A stretch of DNA of 64,000 bases from Thiobacillus sp. (GCF_030696885.1 NZ_JAUYRI010000010.1:1-64000); one strand, 5' to 3'; shown: positions 17,080-27,994, numbered from the stretch's first letter. Notes: generated from the sequence alone by a model not told the origin. Program-made: numbers and translations.

Positions 17080-20000
17080 TTACTCGCCGTGCCCCACCAC
17101 CTCCGCGGTAATGAAGGTCGGCTTGAATGCATTCTTCATCTCTTCCGCCGCGCGCACGGAATCTGCCAGGCCCTGCGACAGCCCGGCGGTCGCCGATGTC
17201 GCCTCGCTGCCCACATTGCCCGCGCTGGTCGCTGCTGCCGCCGCCGCACCGCTGTTGGATACCGGCACGCCCGCTGAAACACCGCCCACCTGAATGTTGT
17301 CCGCACCAACCACACGGCTGGCGCCTATAGTCAGGTTGCCACCGGCACGGATGCCCGCGTCGCCCGCGTTGACCTCGCCGGTGGGTGCAATCAATACGAC
17401 ATTGCTGGCAACATCCAGCGCAGCGATACCGCTGCCGGAAATGGACTGGCTGACGTCCAGCACGAAGTTGCCCTTGCTGTCGATGCGCAGCTGCGGCGGC
17501 GGCGTGGCGCTGGCGGTCTTGGCGCCCTTGCCGGCGTCGATGTTGCCGAGCGCCGACCACAGCAGGATATCGCTATCGCCGTCGGAGATGGTGAATACGC
17601 GGCTGCTGTTGACCTGGAAATCGTCGCGCACATAGGCCTGGATGTTGCCGCCCTGCACGGTCATGATGCCCAGGTCCGCAGCGGCGCGCTCAAAACCGGT
17701 GACGCTGGCCAGGCCGGCATTCACTCCACCGCCCGGCGTCAGCATCTGGATGCTGCCGCCCTGCTCGGTTTTCGCCTGGCTGAAGAAGAGGCTGATATCA
17801 CCCTCGTAGCTCAGCGGCGCGGCGGCCGTTCCGGTGGGAAACAGCGCCTCGATGGCGGCTTCGCCCTGGCTGTAGTCCTTGTCGGTTTTACTCGCCTCGG
17901 CCGATGCCAGCAATTCTTCAAAGAAGTGGTTCACCGCCTGCGGATCCTGCAGCGCCGCGCTGATCGCGTGCGCATTGCCGTCGGCATCGCGCGTCGCCGC
18001 CCCGGCCACGAACAACAGATCGGCACCGCCTTCCGGCAGATAGGGGTTCGCCAGATTGCCGCGTGAAATCACGCCTTTGGATGCCCCCAGATCGATGTCG
18101 CGGCCGGCGATGACTTCCACTCGCCCGGGGCCGCCGATGGCGATGCGCGCCTCGCTGCCCGAGGCGATTGCCCCAGAAATGGGATTGCGTACCAAGTCGA
18201 ATACGATGTCACGGCCGGCGATGAAACGCGTTACATCATCGGGACGCAGATTCTGCCCCACTACGGTTACATCACGGATATCCCGGCCTGCCTGGAATAC
18301 GGCCGGTTTGGCCAGATTCGCGAATACCGCGGGACTGGGCTGGCCGACAATGTCGCCCGAGCGCGCCACGATATAGGCCTGCTGCGTATCGGCCTGATGG
18401 ATCAGCTCGGGGCCATGTGCATCGCTTTCACTGCCCGGCAGCATCGTCAGCGAACCCACGCTTGAGCTTGAGCGTACCGGGTTGGACAGCGTGTAAAAGT
18501 CCGCGAGCGCACGGTCGGACAGGTCAACCGGCTTGCCGCCGAGTTTTTTGATCGAACCGCCCGCCAGCAGACGCAAATTTCCGGCCGCTGACGGCATCAG
18601 GGTGAAGCCCTCTTCCATGGCAAGCTTACCCATCAGGGCAACTGCTTCAAGCGTGCCGGGATAAAGCCCCAGCCCCCCGGCATTCGCATTGTTCAAGCCG
18701 AAGGCGCCGCTCAATCCAGTCAGGTCAGAGAAATCGTTCTTCAACACGGTATCGCCCGCCACTGACAGCAGCCGCGCAACGCTGTCTGCCCCATAGCTCA
18801 CGAAATACGATTCACGATTGAAACCGCCCACCCCAGCCCAGTTGCCGCTGGATTGCGGCACCAGGCTGGGATTGACCACAGTCTCCAGCGACAAGCCGCG
18901 CCGCGCCGATAAATTCGTGCTCGCATCGCCCAATGCCAGCACTGTGCCAACAGCCTGGTTTGACCGTGCAATCCCCTCGACAACCGCACCGTCTGTCTTG
19001 ATCGTGCCAAGCCCGCGGTCGACGAAGAACAATCCGCCCTCGATATCGCCACCCGCGCGCACGGCAAGGTCTCCGCCACCCTGGATCACCTGTTGGCTCG
19101 CATCCACCGGCTGAGCGACAGTCGCCGGCTGGCGCGCGTTGGTCACCGTGGCCACCAGCAGGTTGGCTACCCGGCCGCCCGCCTCAAGGGCCACATCGCC
19201 GCCCCCCAGGGCTGCAATGCCGTTCTTGAATTGGGCAATCTGGGGCCACCAGCCTGGATCGCGGAACTGGTTGCTGTTGCTGCCCACGTTGCCCTGGCGA
19301 TACAGCCAGTCTGTCAGCAAGCCCGACGGGCCCGCCTCCGACACCACCGAACCCCCCGCGCGAATCCGCACGTCGCCGCCGCCAACCGGGAAGGCATTGC
19401 CATTCAGGAAGGAAATGGTGAAATCAGTGACTGCGGGCGTGTTGGCACCGGCCGTGTACAGCGCGGCGCCGTCGGCGAGGATTACATCGCCCGCCGCCAC
19501 CGCGTCGATGTCGCCTGTACCGGTACGCACCAGTTTGCCCGCCGCGACATTGAGGTCGGCGAGGACGTTGGGCTGGGTCGCCAACGGATCGGCCGCGCCG
19601 CTGGCGGCACCGGCAACCAGGCGGTAGGACCAGCCGACCGGGCTGGTTTGCAGCGCACCGGATGCGGCGGCGGTGCTGAAGCCGTCGCTCAGATTCGCCG
19701 CCACATCGAGCTGGCCGCCTGCGCGCACGGTCAGCACGCCCGCCTCGCCGTTGTGGCGCAGCGGGTTCAGATTCCAGTCCCCGGCCAGCGCGATGTCGCC
19801 GCTGTTGGCGACGCCGGCTTCAACAGGGTTACGCACCTCGACGCCGGGGCGCAGATGCACACCCGCCGCACCGGTATCCAGATTGCCTTTCAGCGCAACG
19901 GGGTCGACCGCCGCGACGAAGGCGTCGTTGTCCGCCTGCACGCTGTCGATGCCGAGCTGGTTGCCGCTGGAACTGCCCGCGATCAGGCCGGTGATGCCGC

Positions 20001-23000
20001 TGCCATCGCCGTCATAGACCTTATAGGCTTCCACCTCCACCCGCTCGGCGCCGACGATTTTCCCGTCGCGCACGCCCAGCGCCACGCCGTCGCCGGCACC
20101 CGCACCGGTGCGTGCTGCGCGCAGCACCACGCGGCCGCCGTGGGCAGCACTGCCGGCGGGCACGGACACATCGATGTGTGATCCCGCGGCCAGATTGAGC
20201 ACACCGGCGTCGCCGCTGCCGAGCTCAACCCGGCCACCCTCACCGGCCGTTCCTTTGGCCGTAGTCAAGCTGTCGGTCGCGTTGGCGAGCAGTTCGGCGC
20301 TACTCAGGAGATCGAGATCGCCGCCCGCATACAGACCGATGCGGCCACCCTTGTCGCCGCTGGCATCGACCGTGCCGGCTACGCGGATCGCGCCCGTATC
20401 GGCCGACAGCAGCACTTCATGCGCTTTTACGTTGTCCGTCGCGGCCACGTCGATATCGCCTTCGCGTACCCGGATGCTGCGCGCGGCGTGGAAACCGCCG
20501 GCTTCCAGCGTGCTGTTCAACGCGGAAAAATCGTTGTCGCCGTTTGTATCCGGGTTGATGCGCCGGGCCGTCAGCACAAAGCGGCCGGACTCGAAGCCGC
20601 TCGCCGCATCGCCCTGCAGCGTGCCGCCTAGAACGGCATCGTCGTTCGCCAGCACCGTCAGTTCGCCGGCATCGCCACCCGCGGCTGCGCCCGCCACATC
20701 GATGTTGGAGCCAGCCTGGGCAATCACCTTGCCTTGCGATGCCGTCAGGTTCACAGCGCCACCTGCCGCAAACGCCTGCGTATCGGCAAAGTCCACGCTG
20801 GCGCCGCCGGCGAGAATTTCGCTACCGGACAACAGGGTGACGTCGCCCGACTCCGCACGCAGTTCAACCACGCCAGCAGGCATGTCGATGCGGCCGCCAT
20901 GCGTGACCGACGCGCCGGCGAGTTGCAGCTTGCCGCCCAGCGCAGCGGCCGGCAGCGTGGCCGGCGCAGCGGGCTCGGCCGTGACCAGCGCACCTGCCGC
21001 CGAGAAGGTCTGGTCGGCGCCCGCCGCCACTGTGATGCGGCTGGCGATCAGGTTGAGATCACCCGCCGCACCCGCACTGGCCTCGGTCTTGAAGGCGCCG
21101 CCCAAACCCTGCACCTGCCCGCTCGCCGTCACGTTCACGCTATCGAAACCGCGCAGCGTGAAATCACCCTCGCCCAGTTCCACGTTGCGCGCCAGCACGA
21201 CGAAATCGCCCGCACCGGGTGTCGCGGTAAACGCCGTGGCGGCGTCGATATTGTCCGGATTGGCGAAACGCACGGTATCCGCCTGCAGAGTGGCGGTCTG
21301 CCCCGCTGCACCGATGCCCGTGATACCCGCCGCCTCGATCGCCAGGCTGTCCAGCGCGCTGCTGCCGAGATTGACGTTGCCGTAGATGTCCAGCGTCGAA
21401 TAGCTGCGCAGCAGCAGTTGGGCGGGATTGCCCAGGTCGGCCAGGCGATCCTGGTTGAACACCAGTCCGCTGGTGGCGACGGCGGTGCCGTTTTCCACCA
21501 GCGAAATGCGCGTCGCCCCCAGCGTCAGGGCGCCGCCGCTGGCCGGCAGTTCCACCTGGCCGAGGGTACGGTTGTCCAGCGTGGCATCAAGGATGGCCGA
21601 CTTGCCGCGGACGGTCGCGCCCGCCGCCACGTCCAGCACACCGCCCGTCCGGTTGGCGGATTCGCGCGTGAGTGCAATCTGGTCGCCGGTGGATACGCGC
21701 AGCAGCGCGCCGTCGCCGTTGCCGCTGGAATCGACAACGACAAGATCCCTGGCCTGGCCGGAGAACGTACCGTCGCCCGCCACCGCCGCGCCGTCTTCGA
21801 GTTTCACCGTATCGCGCGCGGCCAGAATGACTTCCGGCGCAGCCAGCGCGTGATCGGCATCGTTGGCGATCACGACTTCGTCGCTGCGCTGCGTCAGTTG
21901 CACCCGGTCGCCGTCCGCGCTGCGGCTGCCTCCCAGCAGCAGGCTGGACGCGTTGAGGCTGTCGAGCTGGTCCACGCTGAGGGTGACGTAACCCGCGCCG
22001 TAGCTAGCGCCACTGGAGGTCACGGCCAGCTTGTCGGCGGAGATATCCACCTCGGCACCACGCCTCCCGTCGGCATGGCTGGCCAGCAGATCGCCCAGCA
22101 GCGTCAGACTGCTGCCGACACCGATGGACAGCCGACCCGCGTCACCCGGCAACTGCGCGCCGGCCACGTGGGCAAAGGTCTGGCTGGCATAACTGTTCAA
22201 ATATTCGCTGTATTCGCGGGCGACGCTGCCGGGACGGATTTCGATAGTGGCCGTGCGCGCACCATGCAACACGTCGCCGTTCGCCGTCGCCGTGCCGAGA
22301 TAGCCCGCCACCCGGGTAGCGCCATTGGGCAGTGAGGTGACCTGGCCCTGAACCTGATCGGACGCCTGTGCGCGCACCCGCACCAGATACGCGCCGGGCA
22401 GCAAGGCGTAGCGCGCGGGCAGCAGCGCGTAGTTGCCGGCCGCCAGCCCCTGCGTGCTGTCCAGCAACTGCACGCTCGCACCCGGGTTCCAGTTTTCCAG
22501 GCCCCGGTAAATCTGGTGATCGTAAGCCGCGAACGCGTTGTCGAGACCGGGCAGCACGGCGTAAACCCCCTCGCTGTTTTCCGGCAGCAGCATGTCGCGC
22601 GAGCCGCCCGGCCCCTTGAAGAATTCATAGGCGTACACATCGCCGCCGCCTGACAGGTCGATGCGCGCGCCGGCCGCCTGCGTGACGGTGTCACCGTCGA
22701 GCACAATCTGTTTTTCCGGCGCGCTGGCCAGCTGTTTCTTGAATGTGCCGAAATCGTAGATCCAGTCGCGACCTGACAGCTCGGTCATGCCCAGGGGAAT
22801 GATCTGGCCTTCCGCCGACACCGAGGTGAGGCTGCCGTCTGCCAGCGTCACCTCGCCATTCGGCGTGGCGGCGCGCGTCAGCGTTACTGGTGTCGCGCCG
22901 GTGGGCAACCCGTCGATATTGAATGCGTTGGTGACGCGGGTGATGGTTTCGGCGCGCAGCGCGATTTCGCCGAACGGCGCCTTGATCGCGCCGCGCTGCT

Positions 23001-26000
23001 CGATGAAGGGTGCCGCGAAGCTGAGCTTGCCGCCGGCCGACAGTACCTTGCCATCGCTGCCGGTCGAGGTGACGGTGATGCGGCCGGCAGGATTGTTGTG
23101 AACCTCGAAGGCATACTCGGCGAGACTGGCAGGATAGATCTGGCGCGCCGCCAGATTCAGGTCGCCGCCGGTGACCAGGCTGCCGCGGTAGACGTATTCC
23201 ACCTCCTCAGGCTGCGGGCCCAGATCGGCGTCGTACACCACGCCGCGCGCCCGGATGTCGCCCCGGCTGGCCAGTGTGGTTTTGCCAAAGCCCTGCATGC
23301 TGCTGTGACCGACCAGTTCGATCAGTCCGGCGTTGACGGCGAGTGTGCCCGCGCCGCCACTGGCGTCGTTACGCGTGGCTTCGGCCTGCGCATCGGAGTC
23401 GGGATTGCCGACAATAGCCGACGCCGCCGCGAGCCGGACCTGGGCCGCGCCCTCCGCCGACAGGTTCGGCGCATACAGGCTCAGGCGGCCAGCCAGATTG
23501 AGATCGAGCGTATCGGCAAAGACGATGCGGTTTTCAGCTTGCAGGCTGAGGTCGGCGAAGCCGCCGTCCTGCACCTGGCTTTGCGTCAGCCGCGCCTGGC
23601 CGTTACGGCTGGCGGTATCGAGCGCATCGCCCGCGTTCATTCCGGCGGTAAGCGAAGTCGGCGCGGCCTGCAGCGTGACGACGCGCTGACTGTTGAGTGG
23701 TACGTTCAGGGGATCGGCGGGATTGTGAATGACCCAACTGGGGCCCATGCGATCCAGCGCGACGGCCAGACTGCCGCCGCGTGCCTGGCTACCGCCGGCG
23801 CGTCCATGCAGATCACCTTCAAGAATCATGCCTTCACGCGCGGCCAGCGTGATCGTGCCGCCGTTGCTCGCCACCGGCGTGGCCGCCAAACCCGAGGCGC
23901 CTACGATGTCCAGCGTCGTCTCGGTGCCGGACACGTCGATGAGCGAGCCCTGCTGGGCAATCAGATAACCCTTGGCCGCCGTGATGTCCACGCTGCCGCC
24001 GTCGAGCACCTGGCCCTTGCGCAGGTTGTGCGGATTGGGTTCGGCGCGGTAAATCCCCCGCGCCAGCAAGCGGCTGTTCTCTCCGAGGAAAATCGAACGG
24101 CCGGAATCGAAATTGTCGACCGCCTTATCGCCATCGGTCAGTGCGGGCTGCGTCAGCGCGATATGGCCGGCGGCGGCTTCAAGCGTACCAAGCACCGTGA
24201 GCTGACGATTGGCGGAAAGCACCACCTCGCCTTCGGGATCGACGCGGATCGACGCCCCCTCGCCGACATGCACATCGCCACGGAAGAAATTGCTTGCAGT
24301 GAGGCTCACCCGGGTGGGCGCGCGCTGCTCCGCCGGCAAGGCCAGCAGGGTGGTCAGCGCAGCCATGTCGCTGCCGCTGGCCTTGATGCTATAGCCGGGC
24401 GCGAGTTGCGCCGACAGCGGCGCCGGGCGCAGCTGGAAGCCGTCCGCCACTTTGACGCCGTCGACGCCGCTCAGATCGAATTCGCGAAAGCCGCCGCGGC
24501 CGAAGAAGCCTTCGTCGAGCACGAGTTCGCCCGGCGTGCCGGCAGGGTTCTCGCCCATGTGGATGCTGGACGCGGTGATCTTCAAGGTTCCGCCGTTTTC
24601 CATCCCGTAGCCGCGCAGTTCGCCATTCAGCTCGATGCGAGAGCTCAGCGGGGCGCTGCCCTGCTGGCCGAAGCTGCCACTCGCCAGATCGATGGAACCG
24701 GCATCACCGGTGCTGATCCTGCCATTGGATTTCACCCATGCGCCGCCACTGACATCGAGTACGCTGCCTTCGGCAAGCGTCAGATCCGAATGCGCCGCCA
24801 GCGTAATGACGCCGCCAGCGATGACCACCGATCCCGTGTTGGCATCGGGCCCCGATCCGGGCAGATCGTTGACCCATCGGCCTGCCACGTCGAGCCGCGC
24901 TGTGCTGCCGATGTTGAGACCGAAGTCGGCGGCATCCGGCGTTTCCCTTTCCTGGCTGACACCGGTTGCCAGTGCAATCTCGCCGCCGGCTGCCAGGATG
25001 TCGCCGTCGATATCGATCCGCCGGCCGCTGAGACTGACGCTGCCCTGGTCGCCCGCATCGAGCGTGACATCCGAAGGCAGCGTGATGCGCCCCTTGCTGC
25101 GCACGGCGACTCCGGCAAAGCCGCCTTGCGACAGGAATTCGGAAGACAGTTCCACCTGCGCGGGCAAGGCATCGCTGAAGCCAGTCGCAGCCGCACCGAT
25201 GCGCGACTTGACGAAACTGAAATCGGGCAAGCTTGCTACGGGCAGCGCACTATTCGCCAGCAGGGTCAGCGCAAGCTGACCGCCCTGCGGCGCCTGGGTG
25301 CGCTGATAGGTTCCGGTTGTGGTTTTGCCAAGCAGCGTGGCGTCGGCCACCAGGTTGTGCGCCGTCAGGCTGAGCGTGCCGGCATCGCGACCGGCGGTGT
25401 AGGCGTTGATGTACCTGGCCTGCCCGACATCAAACGTTCGGGTCTCGTTCCATTTGGCGTCATACGCGGTGAAGCGATCCGCGAAACCACTGTAAACCTG
25501 TTCCGGATCGGCATCGCCGATATCCACGACCTGGCCGTTGAGCGCAAGCTTGGTGACGCGGCCATAACCCGCCTGGTAGGCGAGGCTGCCGCCGGATACG
25601 TCGAGCGTCGCCCCGGCCTGCAACACCATATCGCCTTCCGAGCGCAGCGCGATGTTGCCGCCGACCGCGCTTTTTTCCGCCACCGAGCGCTCCAGCTTGG
25701 CGATGTCCGCCGACACATCGGCCAGTTTGGTTCCTTTCTCGGCATCGATCCACACCTTGCTCTTGTTGAGGAAGGTGTTGCGTTGCAGCGGCGAATCCGC
25801 GAGCTGTGAGCCGCGCAGTTCCACCTCGATGTAATTGCGTTCCACCGCCACGGCCACATTGGCGAGACCGGCGGTATCGATCAGTGCGCCGTCGTCCACC
25901 TGCAGGCGCACGTCGTTGACCTTGGCGTCGCCCGCATTCTGGAACACCGACCCCGCCTGCGCCGCCAGGTCGATCTCGCCACTGGTCGCACGAACCACCG

Positions 26001-27162
26001 CGCCGCCCTGCACATGAATGGTCTTGCCCACACCGTCGATGCGCGAACGGTTGAAGGCCTGTTCGTCGGTGAGCGTCTTGCGATCAGTCGCGTCCGCCAG
26101 CACTTCGGTCGTGCTGTTTGCGCCCAGCACCAGCGTGCCGGTGCGGGCAGCAACCGGTACGGTCACCTCGGGATTGGAAGAATCCTTCGGCAAACCGCTC
26201 ACACTGTCGCGCGCCGTCAGCCTGATCGAGCCATTGAGATTGACCGAGGTGGTGGCGGTGACGCGGCCGGACTGATTCACGGTGAGGCCCGTTATGCTGA
26301 CATTGCCGCGCTCGGCCAGGACACGCCCGGTGTTGGTTGCCGTGCCGCCGCCGCTGTCAGGGCTGTCCACCTCCACCAAAAACCCGCGCAGGTTCGGATC
26401 GTCGCTCACCGCCAGATACACCTTGGCGCCGGCGGCGAGGATGGTTTGTCCTTCCGGCGTTTCGATGAGACCGTGGTTTTCCACGTTCTCCGCCAGCAGC
26501 ATCACCAGGCCGCCGCTTTCGGTTTTCAACGTCGCGCCTGCTTCGACCTGCACCAGACCGCCTGCCGCACCGCTCGCAGCGGAGAAGGCCGCCACGCCGC
26601 CGGCGTTGCGGTTCGAGGGTATGCCATCGATGAACAGCTTGTCGTCGATGTCCAGGGTCGACGCGACAATTCTGCCCGCATTCACCTGCGCGCCATTGGC
26701 GAACACGATGCCGTTCTGGTTGACCAAGTAGAGTTGACCGTTGGCCTTGAGCGCCCCCGCGATCACGCTCGCGTCGCCCTGCCAGATCCGGTTCAGCGTC
26801 GCTGCGCCCGCGCTGGGCTGCAAGAACTGCATCGTGTTGCCGCTACCCACGTTGAAGCTCTGCCAGTTGAGGATGGCGCGGTTAGTAGTTTGGGTCACGA
26901 TGCCCTGGGTGCCATTGACCGCATAGCCCGCGGCACCGCTACCGACGAAGGCCGTGGGGTTCGGATTGACGCCGCATGCGCCGCCGCCGCAGGGCACCGG
27001 CAGCGTTTGGGCCAGTGCAGGAAAAGCCGCCAGCAGCAGCGCCAGCGCCGGCCCCGCCGCCTTGCCGCCGCAAGCCTTGCCCCGGCGCCGCGCAGTTTCC
27101 GCCACCGGCACCATCATGCCTAAAGTCGTATTGAATACCAGACGATAACGGTTGCGGTTCAT
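17080..27162 (-). CDS. filamentous-haemagglutinin-like TPS exoprotein (TpsA)
   Basis: A 3360-residue secreted beta-helix protein. It begins with an extended signal peptide (MNRNRYRLVFNTTLGMMVPV) ending near ALAQT. The haemagglutination-activity TPS domain follows (about residues 60-240), with NRAILNWQSFNVGSGNTMQF and NQNGIVFANGAQVNAGRIV. Thousands of residues of short Gly/Ala/Asp-rich strands follow. The C-terminal part resembles the large DUF3739-type haemagglutinins, and no toxin domain is visible. It should be exported by the Sec system and then through the TpsB protein encoded upstream at 27995-29605. A likely role is adhesion or aggregation. A variant of the lux-box-like palindrome lies about 100 nt upstream. 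Confidence 0.93.
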   Translation of the reverse strand: MNRNRYRLVFNTTLGMMVPVAETARRRGKACGGKAAGPALALLLAAFPALAQTLPVPCGGGACGVNPNPTAFVGSGAAGYAVNGTQGIVTQTTNRAILNWQSFNVGSGNTMQFLQPSAGAATLNRIWQGDASVIAGALKANGQLYLVNQNGIVFANGAQVNAGRIVASTLDIDDKLFIDGIPSNRNAGGVAAFSAASGAAGGLVQVEAGATLKTESGGLVMLLAENVENHGLIETPEGQTILAAGAKVYLAVSDDPNLRGFLVEVDSPDSGGGTATNTGRVLAERGNVSITGLTVNQSGRVTATTSVNLNGSIRLTARDSVSGLPKDSSNPEVTVPVAARTGTLVLGANSTTEVLADATDRKTLTDEQAFNRSRIDGVGKTIHVQGGAVVRATSGEIDLAAQAGSVFQNAGDAKVNDVRLQVDDGALIDTAGLANVAVAVERNYIEVELRGSQLADSPLQRNTFLNKSKVWIDAEKGTKLADVSADIAKLERSVAEKSAVGGNIALRSEGDMVLQAGATLDVSGGSLAYQAGYGRVTKLALNGQVVDIGDADPEQVYSGFADRFTAYDAKWNETRTFDVGQARYINAYTAGRDAGTLSLTAHNLVADATLLGKTTTGTYQRTQAPQGGQLALTLLANSALPVASLPDFSFVKSRIGAAATGFSDALPAQVELSSEFLSQGGFAGVAVRSKGRITLPSDVTLDAGDQGSVSLSGRRIDIDGDILAAGGEIALATGVSQERETPDAADFGLNIGSTARLDVAGRWVNDLPGSGPDANTGSVVIAGGVITLAAHSDLTLAEGSVLDVSGGAWVKSNGRISTGDAGSIDLASGSFGQQGSAPLSSRIELNGELRGYGMENGGTLKITASSIHMGENPAGTPGELVLDEGFFGRGGFREFDLSGVDGVKVADGFQLRPAPLSAQLAPGYSIKASGSDMAALTTLLALPAEQRAPTRVSLTASNFFRGDVHVGEGASIRVDPEGEVVLSANRQLTVLGTLEAAAGHIALTQPALTDGDKAVDNFDSGRSIFLGENSRLLARGIYRAEPNPHNLRKGQVLDGGSVDITAAKGYLIAQQGSLIDVSGTETTLDIVGASGLAATPVASNGGTITLAAREGMILEGDLHGRAGGSQARGGSLAVALDRMGPSWVIHNPADPLNVPLNSQRVVTLQAAPTSLTAGMNAGDALDTASRNGQARLTQSQVQDGGFADLSLQAENRIVFADTLDLNLAGRLSLYAPNLSAEGAAQVRLAAASAIVGNPDSDAQAEATRNDASGGAGTLAVNAGLIELVGHSSMQGFGKTTLASRGDIRARGVVYDADLGPQPEEVEYVYRGSLVTGGDLNLAARQIYPASLAEYAFEVHNNPAGRITVTSTGSDGKVLSAGGKLSFAAPFIEQRGAIKAPFGEIALRAETITRVTNAFNIDGLPTGATPVTLTRAATPNGEVTLADGSLTSVSAEGQIIPLGMTELSGRDWIYDFGTFKKQLASAPEKQIVLDGDTVTQAAGARIDLSGGGDVYAYEFFKGPGGSRDMLLPENSEGVYAVLPGLDNAFAAYDHQIYRGLENWNPGASVQLLDSTQGLAAGNYALLPARYALLPGAYLVRVRAQASDQVQGQVTSLPNGATRVAGYLGTATANGDVLHGARTATIEIRPGSVAREYSEYLNSYASQTFAHVAGAQLPGDAGRLSIGVGSSLTLLGDLLASHADGRRGAEVDISADKLAVTSSGASYGAGYVTLSVDQLDSLNASSLLLGGSRSADGDRVQLTQRSDEVVIANDADHALAAPEVILAARDTVKLEDGAAVAGDGTFSGQARDLVVVDSSGNGDGALLRVSTGDQIALTRESANRTGGVLDVAAGATVRGKSAILDATLDNRTLGQVELPASGGALTLGATRISLVENGTAVATSGLVFNQDRLADLGNPAQLLLRSYSTLDIYGNVNLGSSALDSLAIEAAGITGIGAAGQTATLQADTVRFANPDNIDAATAFTATPGAGDFVVLARNVELGEGDFTLRGFDSVNVTASGQVQGLGGAFKTEASAGAAGDLNLIASRITVAAGADQTFSAAGALVTAEPAAPATLPAAALGGKLQLAGASVTHGGRIDMPAGVVELRAESGDVTLLSGSEILAGGASVDFADTQAFAAGGAVNLTASQGKVIAQAGSNIDVAGAAAGGDAGELTVLANDDAVLGGTLQGDAASGFESGRFVLTARRINPDTNGDNDFSALNSTLEAGGFHAARSIRVREGDIDVAATDNVKAHEVLLSADTGAIRVAGTVDASGDKGGRIGLYAGGDLDLLSSAELLANATDSLTTAKGTAGEGGRVELGSGDAGVLNLAAGSHIDVSVPAGSAAHGGRVVLRAARTGAGAGDGVALGVRDGKIVGAERVEVEAYKVYDGDGSGITGLIAGSSSGNQLGIDSVQADNDAFVAAVDPVALKGNLDTGAAGVHLRPGVEVRNPVEAGVANSGDIALAGDWNLNPLRHNGEAGVLTVRAGGQLDVAANLSDGFSTAAASGALQTSPVGWSYRLVAGAASGAADPLATQPNVLADLNVAAGKLVRTGTGDIDAVAAGDVILADGAALYTAGANTPAVTDFTISFLNGNAFPVGGGDVRIRAGGSVVSEAGPSGLLTDWLYRQGNVGSNSNQFRDPGWWPQIAQFKNGIAALGGGDVALEAGGRVANLLVATVTNARQPATVAQPVDASQQVIQGGGDLAVRAGGDIEGGLFFVDRGLGTIKTDGAVVEGIARSNQAVGTVLALGDASTNLSARRGLSLETVVNPSLVPQSSGNWAGVGGFNRESYFVSYGADSVARLLSVAGDTVLKNDFSDLTGLSGAFGLNNANAGGLGLYPGTLEAVALMGKLAMEEGFTLMPSAAGNLRLLAGGSIKKLGGKPVDLSDRALADFYTLSNPVRSSSSVGSLTMLPGSESDAHGPELIHQADTQQAYIVARSGDIVGQPSPAVFANLAKPAVFQAGRDIRDVTVVGQNLRPDDVTRFIAGRDIVFDLVRNPISGAIASGSEARIAIGGPGRVEVIAGRDIDLGASKGVISRGNLANPYLPEGGADLLFVAGAATRDADGNAHAISAALQDPQAVNHFFEELLASAEASKTDKDYSQGEAAIEALFPTGTAAAPLSYEGDISLFFSQAKTEQGGSIQMLTPGGGVNAGLASVTGFERAAADLGIMTVQGGNIQAYVRDDFQVNSSRVFTISDGDSDILLWSALGNIDAGKGAKTASATPPPQLRIDSKGNFVLDVSQSISGSGIAALDVASNVVLIAPTGEVNAGDAGIRAGGNLTIGASRVVGADNIQVGGVSAGVPVSNSGAAAAAATSAGNVGSEATSATAGLSQGLADSVRAAEEMKNAFKPTFITAEVVGHGE

Positions 27163-27260
27163 GCTTTCTCCTGATAACGGCTGGCATCCGGGATGCGCGG
27201 CGACCGTCTGGCTTGCGTGCTTACTTTAATTTCCAAATACGACGATCCGGTTTCCCGGAA

Positions 27261-27280
27261 CATGAGCCGTATGGCTTATT
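27261..27280. promoter_or_regulatory. CATGAGCCG-type palindrome (site b)
   Basis: CATGAGCCGTATGGCTTATT: the inner arms ATGAGCC/GGCTTAT match with one mismatch. It lies about 100 nt upstream of the haemagglutinin start. One of seven related sites. Confidence 0.5.
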
Positions 27281-27307
27281 GCTCGTACTTCCGCGGCAGC
27301 AAACCGC

Positions 27308-27961
27308 CTATTCCCCATCACGTAGGTCGGGAACACTTTCCCGACATCCACGCCGCTCTACCGACCGCTTCCGGTGTCGCGACATGAACAGCATCAGGGC
27401 GCCCACCCCCAACAGCATCGCCATCCGCGGTTCCGGTACCGGTATCGGGACTGCGGATTCATCCGTCAGCAGAAACATGTTCTCGATGACGATGGACTCG
27501 AAAAATATCGGGTCTGGCAAAGACATTTGAGTGGTCGTCACAGCACCGTAAACCGGATCGATGATCGGATTCAGCACGATGTCGCCGAACGTCCGCAGGT
27601 GAGCGTTCTCACTGCCGGCGTGACTCAGTGCAGTCACCTCGGGCAGAAAATCTGGGGATCCCGAAAACAGGCCGCCGCCCACACTCAAGTCAGCATTCGC
27701 GGACAGCTGGATACGTGGCGCAACCAGCGTCCCCCATAAGGTCAAGTTGCCGCCAGATGAGATGGAGATCAATTCGTCCGACCAGATCACGTTCGCTCTG
27801 TCAATGTACAAATGTCCAGAACAGTGCGCGACGAAAGTCGTGCCGGTCGAGATCGAGAGCTCGCCGCCCTGGCAATAAAACGACGAAATGTCCAGCAGCG
27901 AGGCCTGCGCCGACGTTACGCTTGCCAAAAGGGCGAGCATCATTGCGATACGTTTTTTCAT
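27308..27961 (-). CDS. PEP-CTERM protein between tpsB and tpsA
   Basis: A 217-residue exported protein with a signal peptide (MKKRIAMMLALLASVTSAQA) and a beta-rich body that includes CQGGELSISTGTTF and SGGNLTLWGTLVAPRIQLSA, recalling short beta-helix turns. The sorting tail is VPEPRMAMLLGVGALMLFM followed by SRHRKR. About 18 further residues (SVERRGCRESVPDLRDGE) extend past the basic cluster. Most of these come from a REP-like element lying across the stop, so they are probably not original. It begins 33 nt after the tpsB stop and may be co-transcribed with the secretion pair. Confidence 0.85.
   Translation of the reverse strand: MKKRIAMMLALLASVTSAQASLLDISSFYCQGGELSISTGTTFVAHCSGHLYIDRANVIWSDELISISSGGNLTLWGTLVAPRIQLSANADLSVGGGLFSGSPDFLPEVTALSHAGSENAHLRTFGDIVLNPIIDPVYGAVTTTQMSLPDPIFFESIVIENMFLLTDESAVPIPVPEPRMAMLLGVGALMLFMSRHRKRSVERRGCRESVPDLRDGE
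27322..27346. repeat. REP-like element R1
   Basis: GTAGGTCGGGAACACTTTCC followed by CGAC: a palindromic unit (GTCGGGAA/TTCCCGAC) shared with four other places in the window. It overlaps the end of the PEP-CTERM gene. Confidence 0.75.
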
Positions 27962-27994
27962 GTCAGACCCCGCCTTGGTTTGTTTGCATGCCGT

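Noticed and set aside
19093..25809. Several long plus-strand frames (up to 903 residues) opposite the haemagglutinin gene
   Set aside because: They mirror the GC-rich codons of the repetitive gene and have no recognisable domain or ribosome-binding site.
17080..27162. Repeats inside the haemagglutinin gene as a CRISPR array
   Set aside because: The repeats are degenerate beta-helix codons without regular spacers.
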